Notes under the pieces: model-generated
Seen by the model: the letters and a program-made list of their open reading frames with translations, nothing else
Told to the model about the DNA's origin: nothing
Databases searched by the model: none
From: Pempheris klunzingeri
Lineage: Eukaryota; Chordata; Actinopteri; Acropomatiformes; Pempheridae
NCBI RefSeq assembly: GCF_042242105.1
Contig: NC_092035.1
Location: 6,668,477 to 6,732,476, forward strand
Direction: 5' to 3'
DNA: 64,000 nucleotides
Program-made: the position numbers and the translations under genes
Shown here: one piece after another, positions 1-21,059 of the stretch
Position numbering within the stretch: the stretch's first letter is position 1
How the letters are laid out: each line of letters begins with the position of its first letter

Positions 1-61
1 GTGAAATGTCTGTCTTGATGGAAGCAGCCGTGCTGAGGGGACACTTTGCTGATGGGGCCCG

Positions 62-157
62 ACACACACACTGCAAGCCCATACACACACACACACACAC
101 ACACACACTGCAAGCCCATACACACACACACACACACGCACGCACACACACGTGTGC
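62..157. repeat. CA microsatellite with a duplicated spacer
   Basis: Two runs of (CA)n are each preceded by the same short word, ctgcaagcccata, followed by a CA/CG mixed tail. This is simple-sequence DNA with no coding content. Confidence 0.9.
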
Positions 158-1539
158 TCACACATAACCTTGTGTCTTTTACTCTCACTCCCAGGCTTTA
201 TTGACACTGAGATGAGAATGACAGTATGGGGGCTCTCTGGGACGCTGTGCTCCAGGAACAGGAGGACATACCTGTGACCTTCAACAATACAATATAGCAC
301 AGCATCACAGTCACAGACTCTCCATCCCAAAGTCTAATCTGCAGGAGGGCTGAGTGGATGCTCCCCCCCCCCCGACCACAGCTCTGTACTCCGTCTGCCC
401 CACAGGCTGCAGCAGCTTGTTATTTTCTCTACAACTACTGAGCAGACTACTGGATATTCATGGTCACTCCCCTGCTAATATCAAAGCCTAATGAGTAGAC
501 TGGCCATAGGATCAATCCAGTTTATTCATCCTGGGTCTTCTTTCCATACTTTTGTCCATCCTTTCTCTCAGTTCTGGTAAAATTGTACTCCCCAAACTTA
601 CTGCTGAGATCTGGGAGCATGATGGAGGGCTGCATCTCAAATAATGTTTTCAGACAGATCAAAACCAAAGAAGTAAGCAATAAACATCATATTCTCCATA
701 TGGAAAGAGCACTGTGCTGGTTTAGCATCGCACTCCTACACTCACGATGGACCGGAAACCCTGCAGCACAACCAAACATACCTACTTTTTTTCCCCCCTC
801 TCATTCTTTTTCCTGGTCAAAACCAGTGCCTACATTATCCACAATGCAACCGGGCCTGTCACGATAAGTACTTTATGGTACGATATATACAGTTATCCTT
901 TCACTTTGCACTTGCTACCCTACTTCAAGCTTCCTTTAACTCATCTCAGCTTTAATACATGAGTGACTGTTCACCTCTCTGCAGTGAACTACTGCAGGGA
1001 AAAGATGCACCAGGAACAGGAAGTAAGTGAAGTGAGTTTATCTATAGAACAAAAGAGTTGAGAGGAGTACTGAGCTGCTGCGGTGGAGTCCAGCACCACC
1101 ACATTCTTAGAACTAATTCATGCCAGTAACCCTGACTCAGCTTTCTCCTCACCCTAAACAAGCTTTAATTTGATCACAAAACCGGGCGTATCAGTGACAT
1201 TGCTGGTTTATTAGCTAATGATTTCCCTGAGAACAGGCCCATGGGCCTCAGTGATCAATGTTCTGTGAAACAAACCCAGGACAAGCAGCAGTGACCAAAT
1301 TCAAATCCTCTCTTTGTCTCTCAGGTACTAGAAACTACAGCAGCCATGCAGCTAAGTGACATCAGTCACTGCATACCCAACATCATGATCACCATCATTC
1401 CCTTCGTTCTGACAGTCACACACCCAGAACTATACTAAACATTAGCACACATAAAGGGTCCATTTAATAAAGTATAAAAGACATGAGATGTGTTTAGCTT
1501 TAGAGAAGCTGGCTGGATGAGCAGCAATTTTCTGCTGCT
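158..1539. other. No gene recognised
   Basis: I see no exon with supported splice sites and no recognisable protein on either strand. Short open frames near 583-960 have no family resemblance. If the promoter at 8.6 kb belongs to a leftward gene, this stretch is probably its intron. Confidence 0.5.
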
Positions 1540-2045
1540 AAACTCAGATTAAACTGAAGTTATTCTGCTCGGCCCCAGATACCTTAGAGACACCTTAGAG
1601 ACACCTTTTCTAACAACATAACTACTCTGGATGGCATCACTCTGGCCTCCAGCCCCACTGTGAGGAATCTAGGAGTTATCTTTGATCAGGATTTGTCCTT
1701 TAACTCCCATATTAAACAGATTTCCAGAACTGCCTTTTCCATCTATGTAATATTGCTAAAATCAGGCCCATCATATCCATAGATGATGCAGTAAAATGAG
1801 TCCATGCATTTGTCACTTCTAGGTTGGACTATTGCAACTCGTTATTATCAGACTGCCCCAATAAATCGTTAAAGACTCTCCAGCTGGTCCAGAACGCTGC
1901 TGCTCGTGTTCTGACGAGAACTAAGAGAAGAGACCATCTTTCTCCTGTACTGGCTTCTCTTCATTGGCTTCCAGTAAAATCTAGAATAGAGTTTAAAATC
2001 CTTCTCCTCACCTACAGACAGGATGTACGGCCCCACAGAGTTACA
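1540..2045 (+). mobile_element. LINE (L2/Rex1-like) fragment, C-terminal reverse transcriptase region
   Basis: The stretch translates, with frame breaks, into the C-terminal part of a fish non-LTR retrotransposon polyprotein. It contains words such as [35 protein letters not shown] and [19 protein letters not shown]. An internal stop and a frame change near 1750-1800 show it is dead. It is truncated at both ends, stopping at about 2022-2045 where a second copy (40283-40862) continues. The family is abundant in teleost genomes. I am sure it is LINE-derived but less sure of the exact clade. Confidence 0.85.
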
Positions 2046-5000
2046 ACTGTAACTTTTAAGTTCATTTCAAAGATGTTAACTAGTTGAGTGGTTTATATCT
2101 AAGAATACCTTACAGCAACAGGCTGAATCTTCACTTGGAACGCGGTGACTGAATGCGTTAGAGGCCAAACAAGTATCAGCTCAGACAGCGTTTATCCGCT
2201 GAGAGTGACGGTCCACACGCCCCGGCTGTGTCCACAACTGCAGACAGACCGTCTGCGACCTCTGGAACTCCTGTCTGTCTGCTCTGTGTGGCCGCCGGTC
2301 ATGCCAGCAGAGGAGGGGGAGGGAGGACGAAGGCTCAGCTCGTCTCCTTGACATGTTGCAGCTGACTGACAGTCACAAGCTGGAGGTGAGAGATGCACGG
2401 CGGCGGCGGCGGCTGCGGAAGCCTTTACGGTTTCACATACTCTGCTAAAGATCTGCTAAAGCGTGGCTTTCTGACCAACGCTGGGATTGTGATATAAAGT
2501 GGGATTATCTTGTGTCATGTCATTTCAAAGATATGAGGGGGAAGTGCTTATTACATGTGCTATAATTGATATTCTTCAACATTATCCAAATATTACCACA
2601 TTCAAACGTGGAATTATATGTAGTGATAATATCTGCATGCTCTGGTAATTCTTTAATGATAAATGGTAACAATGAGTCACATCTTTTAGACCAACAGAAC
2701 GCTGCGTCCTTCAGCTTCTTGTCAGTGGTCATTCTGAAAATTATGATTCAAATCACAGCTCTTACAATTTCAAAGTTGCACTCATGCAAATCATGATTTT
2801 ATCATAAAAACAATGAATCGTTCAGCCAACTGCTAAATCATCTGTCCATCGGTCCAAACTCACTATGCACTGCACAATGCAATTCACCCAAATCCAACAC
2901 TAAAGTATTATTGCAGGTCTGGATAAATGGAGTGCCTCAGTGTGTCGTCTCATATCATGTACATATCAGACAGACAGCCTCTGTCCTCCACTCTACACCC
3001 ATCACAAAGTCACCTTGTTTCCCTGCAGTAACAGCACCCAGGGGTCCAGTCGGCCCTCCCTGTCACAGCGTGGCCCCTGCTGGCCGCCGTCTGACGCTCG
3101 GACACAGAGCTGCACATACCGCCCCCTCCCAAAATAAGCTTGCGACAGAGCATCAGCTGCTTTGACTTGATTCAGGCTGACATCGCTCCAGAGACAGAAC
3201 AGATTATTTGATTCTAGATTCCTGGTTGTGAGTCCAAATCAAATTTATTATCTATTATCACTGATACGGTCAACTCTGCTGTTTCTGGCCTCTGCCCCCA
3301 AACTCATCAGGATACATTCAGTTTTTAAGCCCACTGCTGAAATCTGCCCTGATACGCAGCATTTCATCCCTCAGCGAGTTTATTTGGGCAAATCCTCAAC
3401 CTGCTATCAGCTCTTATTCTAATTCCCATGTGGATGGACCACAGAGACACACACACACACACACACACACCCTCAGAACATCAGCACATTAAGACTCCTC
3501 ATAACTGCGTTTGTTGCCTTGTCAGAAATGATTACACCAAACATGGATTGGCTCTGCAGTGGTTGCGTAAGCAGCTTGTGTCCTCAGCCAACCTCATCCT
3601 CATTGCTGCATCCGACTCCAGCGCTCCCAACCTGCAGCGCCGGCTTCAAATCCACCTCCAGGCTCCCACTTTTGTCACAGTGTGTTAAAGAAGTGGGGCA
3701 GGAAGAGGATCAAGGTTGGATGTCTGACAACCTCACGTGGAGCGACGATGACGCTGACAGCTTCATCCCTGAACATATAAGCTGCATCCTGGCGTGCAAG
3801 GTCACATCCCGCAGGGTGCAGTGATCATTACCATAGTCACAGCGCACACCAACGCTATTAAAAGGATTTATAGTTTTATCATTTTCTACTATTTTATTAC
3901 TTAAATGCTTGTTTCCATCCACCTCTGCTGTGTGACAACAAGTTGGCTGGTTGATGGAGATGAACAGCAGGTAGAGCTGATGCTCAATTCGTTCCATTAA
4001 CGGAGCAATGTGTAAGATAAAGCCAGAGTTTGACTTGAAAACGGGCTGTGTGTCAGAAACCCACTGACAGGGACAGGAGATGTAGCGGAGCAGAACAGTA
4101 GTCCTGGCAGTCGCCGCCCACAGCATCTCACCACCGCCAGCGAGACCAAACGCTGCAGCGCTAAGAGCTAAGCCGAGCTAAGCCAAGCTAAACTAACCCA
4201 GCATGGAGCGCCGGCTCCTGGCTAATGTCTGCTCTTTACACAGACCTGATCCACATCTGACTCACCTGAGCATGTGTGCCTATAAATGTGCATACCATTT
4301 TTATTTGATTCTGTTCTGTTATTTTCTACACAGTCTGTTCTACATGAATATGGCACGAAGGAGCCTCAGCTGTCATTTCACTGTGCAACCCTGAGCTGCT
4401 AAATGCCAAATCCATGAGTAAATACATTGTGAGGACACTACAGGTTTATTAGGGGAGGAGGAGGTGAAATACTGGGTCCTAGTTGTTAGGAGCAGACAAC
4501 CAATTCTAAAATATTACACCTTTAAACGATGACAAAAGTAGAGGACACAGGGAGACACAACGCTTTTTTAAACAGTGCCACATCCTGGTCCAGACTGTGG
4601 AGATCTCTGATCTCATTGATGGCCACATGATGTGGACAGACTGAATATGGATGAACGAGTGAAGTGATCAAGGACTGAATCAAACAAATCCTCCCAGGGA
4701 TGAAGAGCATGTGATGTCTGAGATCAGGCCCTCTGGACTTCAGAGGCAGATCAAAAGGTGAAGAATTGTTCTACCTGCACACCAAAAACACAGTCAGGTG
4801 TGAGCACGGGCTCAGGGGAGCCCTGAAAGCACGTCAGCACTGGGGGGAGGAATGAGCCACAGCCCATCAGCATCGCTGCCTGCAGCAGGGGAATGAAACA
4901 CCTTTCAGCTGCCTCCTGGTCCAGCGGAGCAGGTCTGTATGTGGTCCTGTATTTCTGCATGGTCTGTATTTGTGCACGTCCAACATCTCAACACAGATCA

Positions 5001-8000
5001 CAAAGTGTGATGCAGCACAGCACTGCCGTTACAGGCTGCTTTAGATCTGCTGCATTCATCACACACACACACTCCGCTGTGTGGGGCCTAACCCTAACCC
5101 TGCACCTGAATGCAGAAGTGAGCAGCCAGGCATCGCAGCACTGATGCAATGACTCCCATCAATGAGGGCCAGCGTTCTCTCTGCTTCATTAAAGAGGCGA
5201 CTTGTGAAATATCAAAGTCAGCTCGACGGCAGCACAGCACAGACCACACAGGGGCAAGCCTGACCTCAGGCTCATGAAGACATGAGCAAGGAGAGGGAAA
5301 GAGAGAGAGACGGGAACAGCAGAAGAAATAGCGCTGACTCCAGGAAGGATTCAGGGAATACTCACATCAGCGTCTCTGAAACTGAGGCAGCAGAACTCAG
5401 GCGAGCGGAGTATCGACACAAACGGCCACGAGGACAGAGTGAAGATGGAGAAGAGGAGCTGAGTGTGATAGATTTACACACACGGACCGAGACCCACTTT
5501 ACATCTGAAGTGGTTTTCAATCAGACGGAAATAAAAGAGGTTTACTGCTGCCGGCAAAAAGGCTGCTGGCAGTGAGCGCTGAGCATTTCATTTCAAGTAT
5601 TATGTTAACCATGGAGACACAGACCTCTATAACTAATACTAAATCTGTGGAGTGCTCCTTTAACTAGGCCAAGTCTAATGCAGCGGCTCTGATGACTGGG
5701 CTGTACCTGTGACGGGCCCCCGGAGCTCACAGACAGAGGACCTGACCTGACTGGTGTGGAAAGGGCTCAAGGGGCACGTGAGGCGAGAGGCTTCACTGAC
5801 TGCCTGATTTTTGTGCTTCCACAACATACCTGTGGTCCCACTGTTTCCTGTCCGTCCCTCCACTTCGGATCCCGGTCTCCAAAGAACCCAGCGGCTGTTT
5901 TATTATTTCTGCAGTATGTTGTTGGATGTGTCGTCCTGTGAGATGGGGGCACAGATCTGTGGCACAAGCTTTAGCAGCATGTGGTGAGAGCAGAGTGCGA
6001 GCAGGCTGCTGCTTCTTCATTCATACCGTGCATCCACGACACACATTGTTCTCACGAATGTCGCTTTTCATTTGTGCGTCTTCTTTCCTAAATCACACAC
6101 TTTACTCTTCTTGTCCAGGACACACAGCGACACACACTTCCTGCCTCTCCACCCCCGTCTGCCCTGCAGTGTCTGATGCATCGGATCACGTTGGCTCACA
6201 GCACACCCCACCTCCAACGCTGATCTGAGGCCATCTGCTGTGTCGTCACACACTTTCACAGTGACACAGATTCATTCGTGCTTTCACGCGACCTCTGGTC
6301 TCTGGTCATGACTCACACCTGCTTGGTGACTGAACGTCTACTTCCTGGTCAGAGCCCCGACCTGATGGACTGATCTCAGTACAGCAGGTCATTTGCCAGC
6401 TCATCACGGCATGTAAGTTCTTGTATGGCAGCGTGTGTTTAGACAACATCTAACATGTCATAACGGTCTTTAGTGAGATGGCAGTACGCTGTTACAAGAA
6501 GTAAAGCTACTGACACGGTAGCAGCACGAGGATCCACACGCTCCTCTTTCCTGAGCCTTTCTGAGCAGAACGAGCCCCGTCCTGCTACAGAGTCACACCT
6601 CCCCGACTTTGAGCACACACGAATGGAAGTGAACATGCATTCTGTCAGATGCCTTTTTACTTCTATTTTTGTGCATGTAGGCTAAGTGGAAGACAAGAGC
6701 AGAAAAGCCTGCGGCACGCTGAGCTGAGCCGTGCACAGGCCAGAAGTAATCGCAGCACAAATGAATTTGCCAAATAGGCGTTGTGTTGCAGCCAAAGGCA
6801 GTTTTCCTCACTGGGGAATTACACGGGGTGATCCATCTTCATCCCACAATAGTCTTTTAATGTGTGCTGCATTATTTATGCCTGATTCCAAGAATGGGTG
6901 TTTAACGAGTGCTTAAGATTAGAGTCATGAATTCACTGCCTTAACAACCTTTCTGGATAACTAAGACTGTGCTTTCAGACATATTTTCTTTCATCATGTC
7001 AGCACTGTGTGATGCTTTTTGCATCAGTGAAACATGTAAAGTCACTTGGAATGACATCAGACCAAAGTGACAAAATAGAGAATCACTCTTCCAACAGGAC
7101 ACTGAGTTCTTATCTCTGAGTATTCCCCAGCGCACAAATAAATCTCTATTATTGATATATTGATTTAAACACTCACTTTCCATTAAGCCCGGACTCCCAC
7201 AGCTCAGCAGACAGAGCAAACCAAAAGCACGTATGCACTCTACATGGAAGCAGGAATTCCACATATGTACAGGACATGTTTGGGAAGATGAGGGCTGTAA
7301 CATTTCCACAAGGACCAGGACCCTGATCATGTCCTCACCAGCTGCTGGTCTGAGTCCAGCGCGGGGCCTCTGCTGTCCCTGCCTGTCTGCTGAGGTGGAT
7401 ACTCCTCCACCTCTTCCAAAGCTCAGGATCAGATCAGCTCTCTGGCTTTCTGATGCCTCCCTGGTTGTTCATTAATCACCTTTCCTTAAAAAGTTGGCAG
7501 AATTGATGGGCTCCGCTCTTCAGACTGAACACTGTTTGCTTCGACAAAAATTACAAAAATGCAACTTTTAGAAATGCACTTTTATTTCTGGACACAAAGC
7601 TGGCAGGCTGTGGTCTGAATACTGAAACTGTTCTTGTTTCTCTGAGGACAGGAGGTCTGTTTGCTGATAAGCCACATGAAATGTGGGTGTGACACAGATG
7701 ACTTTTGTCCTTTGAATGATGTCCTACTGTGTGATACAGCCATCGTGTTCATAAACTGCTAATTCTATCAGTACAATTTAATTATTAATCCTTCAAATAT
7801 TGCGATACACAACATTTTAGAAGTCGTGCTCGCTGCGCTTTCTGTCACCGGGAAAGTAACGCCAAACTCGATCGAATAAACTGCTAATTTAAGGACAACT
7901 TGATTATAGGTGTGTCATCGGTGTGTTATGAATTATGTTAAGATCCTGTCTGGGCCAATCTGTCTGACCCTTCTATTCGGCGTGCAGGTGAGACATAATG

Positions 8001-8357
8001 CAGCCGTGCATCAAATAATACAACTGATTTGCCTGTTTTCTTCCGCCAAAATCCACAAGCCTGAGCTGTGCTGAGCAGCATCGTCCTGGTAGTGAAGTTA
8101 CAATTCAACAGAACAGAACCGCTGGTTTTCACCTCACACACATGCCGCATTCATCCGTGGGTTTTATTCAGGTAAATCAATCATGTGCACTGTTTAGCGA
8201 GCTGTGTGTTTAAAATGTTAAAAGACGAAAGGTCAAATTGACACATTTTTAAATGGAGTTTTGACTTTGGGTAGACAGTCTCTCTAAACATGTAGACTCG
8301 AGCAAGAATGATCTATCAACAGAGAAATAAGAAAGCGACCCGTTAACGGGTACTTAC
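2046..8357. other. No coding exon recognised; probable intron of a leftward gene
   Basis: About 6.3 kb carries only short open frames without family resemblance, a small CA tract near 3449-3470 and two TAACCC-type copies near 5088. A minus-strand donor at 8352-8357 suggests that the stretch is first-intron sequence of a gene whose coding exons lie left of the window. A conserved non-coding element would not be visible to me here. Confidence 0.4.
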
Positions 8358-8500
8358 GGAGAGCTTGTGGTCAAAGGGGCTGGAGCTCCCTGATGCAGGT
8401 GATGCCGCGTCCGAACTCCAGGAGGACGCGGTAATGGTGGAGCGCAGCTCTGCGGGGGGAGGAAGGGGAAAAACCAAAGACCACGGAATCACTGGACGAT
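8358..8500 (-). other. Probable non-coding first exon of a leftward gene
   Basis: On the minus strand the GC-rich stretch ends in CTCTCC followed by a strong GTAAGT donor (8352-8357). It lies directly downstream of three CCAAT boxes. The only ATG I see opens a frame that closes after a few codons, so it would be 5' untranslated sequence. The upstream limit is unknown and 8500 is a guess. In human, ADARB1 lies downstream of and in the same direction as SLX9 (FAM207A) and begins with non-coding exons. adarb1 is therefore a candidate, but only from gene order. Confidence 0.45.
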
Positions 8501-8549
8501 ATCATCCAGGCAAGGTCTGTCCTGTGTGTCTCCAAAACTGCCTTCTCTT

Positions 8550-8628
8550 ATTGGACCGCAGGGAGGAGGTGGGCGCAGAAAAACGAGGCCACATTGGAGC
8601 ATAACGCACCAGCGCACTCACTGATTGG
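8550..8628 (-). promoter_or_regulatory. CCAAT-rich promoter for the leftward gene
   Basis: ATTGG, which is CCAAT on the minus strand, occurs at 8550-8554, 8593-8597 and 8624-8628, all in the same orientation. The surrounding sequence is richer in CG than its flanks. The spacing is typical of NF-Y dependent vertebrate promoters, and the candidate first exon lies just downstream. Confidence 0.5.
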
Positions 8629-8696
8629 ACACACGCGGCCTTTCTATTGACAAAAAACTGTTTTGATACGCCATGTGTTACACTACAATAGTCCTG

Positions 8697-8700
8697 TGTA

Positions 8701-8731
<31 letters not shown>

Positions 8732-8896
8732 TGATTTTCTATTGAGATAAATAACTTGATGCTCCTTGTACTCTAAATGAACCTCCTCCTACAAGCTCTC
8801 TGCACTGGAGATTCAGAGGAGCTTTTATTTTGAAAATGTTCTTTTAGAGGACTAATATTTCATCCATCCATCCATCCATCCATCCATCCATCCATC
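8697..8896. repeat. Microsatellites: GT/GA run and (CATC)n run
   Basis: A (TG)n-(AG)n run occupies about 8697-8729 and a clean CATC tetranucleotide array 8861-8896. A poly-G stretch follows the second. The sequence between the two runs is unique and shows no exon. Confidence 0.85.
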
Positions 8897-9861
8897 ATGG
8901 GGCAGGGGGGGGGGGGGTCTCCCAGCTGACACAGGGGCACAGCACAGGCCTTGCTGTCCTGGTTGCAGGCTGCAGGAATCCAGTCGCTCCTTTGTTCCTT
9001 GCTACTTAGCAGCTTGGTGATAACTTGCTGGTGTGCTCCTGTTGCTCTGAAGATCAGCTGGCAGACTTTGGATCATACCTGCTGGTGCTGATAAACATGG
9101 TTCCTGCAGGGCTTCGTGTCGCTGCCATGAAAAAGGTGGTCTGCTTGGTACAGACCACCCTGAGGCTGGAGCTGGAGGTGAAGAGCCCAGCCAGGAAGAG
9201 CCAGGGGAAAGAGAAAGCTGGACCATCAGGGGTGAGAGGGCAAACAGTGGGGGAGCCCTGCTTATATTGACCTGAAGGTGTGGGGGTCATGTGCCCCACA
9301 CTGACCAGTGGCAGCTGGAGGGCTGGGTCCAGGGGAGCGTTAGGTGTGACTACTCTGGCAAACTGAGTCCAGAGAGGGAGCCCTTCGTTGAAAGGACAAG
9401 AAACGTGAGGGCCCAACATGATGAGAGTCATAAGGAGCAGCGTTTGGTTCATCTAAGTAACTCACACAGGTCAAAGGGCCAAAACATGGATACTGGCGGC
9501 CGCGGCAAGACCGGATTCTAGTTTTGTCAAAATTGTACATTTCTGAGAGACAGCTGGAAGTGTGACCTCGCTCATCCCAGCATCACTTCACTGCTCAGCT
9601 TTAAAATATTACAAATATTACAATACGGTTCTTTGTTGCACTGGAAATGAATGTTGATCAGTGCCAGATTTTATCCACGAGGGCATAAAATAGTTGAAAT
9701 TACTGCATTATTGGGGTGTATAATGATTACACCCAGCCTCACACATACCGTACATAGTCACTGTACATTTTGCTTCATCATACTTCTGATCCATTACAAG
9801 AAAATATTGTACTTTTGACTCTACTTCACTTGTTAGATGCTTAAATTACAAGTTTCTTTGC

Positions 9862-9940
9862 ATACAAACTGGGATTCAAACCTGGAACCTTCTTGCTGTG
9901 AGGCAACAGTGCTAACCACTGCACCACCACGCTGCCCCAA
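9862..9940 (-). mobile_element. SINE piece, tRNA-derived head (family B)
   Basis: The reverse complement reads as the head of a common fish SINE: a tRNA-like A box region (GTGGTGCAGTGGTTAGCAC), the word CTCACAGCAAGAAGGTTCC, then a B-box-like GGTTTGAATCC. The same words recur at 45205-45465. Only the head is present. Confidence 0.75.
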
Positions 9941-9998
9941 GACCAAACAGTGAAAAAGAGAAAACGAGTGGAGGAACATTGATAAATAGTTCCTCCTA

Positions 9999-10080
9999 CA
10001 CCTCCTGAGTGAATGAGGATGTGATGTAAAAGTTGGTCAAATGACTAGAAAGGTGAAATACAGACCATTTACCATTATAT
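9999..10080 (+). mobile_element. SINE 3' tail (family A)
   Basis: The words tgaatgaggatgtgatgtaaaa, gactagaaaggtg and cagaccatttaccatt match the tail of the longer copy at 15419-15690 read on its minus strand. The head is missing. Confidence 0.75.
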
Positions 10081-11350
10081 TACACCAGTTCATTTGGTGC
10101 TAGCTGTGTGTCCACGTGCTCCTGGGCCACTCCAGTCTTTGTCAGCTCTGTAAACAGTGATGCAAAGCTGAATAAAGTTTAATGATGATGACAAAGTGTG
10201 TTTGCTTGTTGTTTGGATCAACACAGCCATTTGAAAAGGTTGGACAAAGAGAGAGAGAGACAGAGAGAGGGAGAGAGAGAGAGACAAAACAAACAGCAAC
10301 CAGAATTCTCCAAAATAAGATCTTAAGAGAATGGAGAGAAAAATGCAAAGATGCAGGTGAAACGATGAGCACAGGCTGACCATCCCAGGGTCTCTGTCAG
10401 CTGTCATTACCCCAGAGCTGGTTCATGGTCTAACACACACAGTGCATTAGACCATGGACCAGGTCTTCATCAGGTCCTCTCTGGAGTCCGGCCGGACTTC
10501 ACAGCCTCAGTCATGTAACGGCCCAGTCGACGGAGGAGCCGTCCACGCCTACGACACATGTCCGGATCTGAGGAAGGATGCTACCCATGAGCGCTGTGCT
10601 CTTCCAAACCATCCATTATTAATGAGTCCTAATGGGCTGCAGCAGCACTGGAGCGGCTATTGATTGGGTTTTTCTTACCTCTCAGCTAATCATAGCCAGG
10701 GCCTGAGGAGGAGGAGAGGCTCTGCTGCTTCTCTCACAGCCAGATCTTCTTTCAGGCTGCAGGACGGCATCCAGCTGCAAACTCTTCTTCTGTCTGACAC
10801 TTCATGTCCTCACAACACTTACAGTTTAGTTACATTTTCAATGTCGGACTTTCACTTGTATTGATGTAGTACTTTATCACAGGATGACTCCTTTTACGTC
10901 CAGTAAGAAACGGCAGTGTTACTTTTCAGTGGCGCTTCACTAAAGCAGATGCAGATTTAAGATGCTGTTAAAAGAATCAGATAAAAGTGAACATGGTGAG
11001 AAATCCTAGTGTACAACATGATTATGAGTCAGAAGTGTGAGCCAAAAAAAGCATCTAATATTACGACAAATGAGTTGGACATGTTCACTTCCTGACTTCA
11101 TGTCAGAGACAGAGCGAGCTCTTTGGGACGAGGGGAAACGTGACGAGCACTAACTTCCACAACATGCTGATGTGCTGATGGCGACTCGCTGCCACGCTGT
11201 GTTTTACCTCACACCCCCGCCCTGACAGCACAGCCCTCTACACAGACAAACACTCAGGAAGTAGACGGGTGGGAACGCTTTGTAGGGGTTGACACAAACA
11301 GGAGTTAGAGATGCGACAGAGTGGACAGAAAGGCCAACTGTAAACAGTCC

Positions 11351-11356
11351 TTTATT
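11351..11356 (-). terminator. Poly(A) signal candidate for slx9
   Basis: AATAAA on the minus strand lies 138 nt downstream of the slx9 stop codon. It is the nearest canonical hexamer I noticed. Confidence 0.5.
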
Positions 11357-11493
11357 AGTGGAGAGGATTGTGGGTAATTACAGTGAGAGGACGTCATGTC
11401 TGTGACAGTCAACACGTCTGTGTCAGCAGCATCCTTCAGCCAGGGGCCGGGGGGGTCAGGTGTGTCCACTGGGACACAGAGGTGCTGCTGCTG

Positions 11494-20957
<9,464 letters not shown>

Positions 20958-21026
20958 GACTTCCAGCTCGGCTCAGTCCGACATGTGTTCCTCAGCGTCA
21001 CATCCGTCAAGCCCACGGCACCACCA

Positions 21027-21034
21027 CCGGAAGT
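21027..21034 (+). promoter_or_regulatory. ETS site in the slx9 promoter
   Basis: CCGGAAGT lies 70 bp upstream of the slx9 start codon. A second CCGGAAGT is at about 21246. ETS sites close to the start are usual for housekeeping and ribosome-biogenesis promoters. No TATA box is seen. Confidence 0.5.
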
Positions 21035-21059
21035 GAGTCTGTGTCGCCTTCAGGTTTAA

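Larger units (their letters stand above)
8897..11350. other. Intergenic region left of slx9
   Basis: This is the space between the leftward promoter and the 3' end of slx9. It contains two SINE pieces (9862-9940 and 9999-10080) and a GA-rich tract at about 10246-10290. No exon is supported. Open frames at 9025-9540 on both strands overlap one another and resemble no family I know. Confidence 0.5.

Noticed and set aside
5086-5102. Telomere-like TAACCC copies
   Set aside because: Only about two copies, which is expected by chance.
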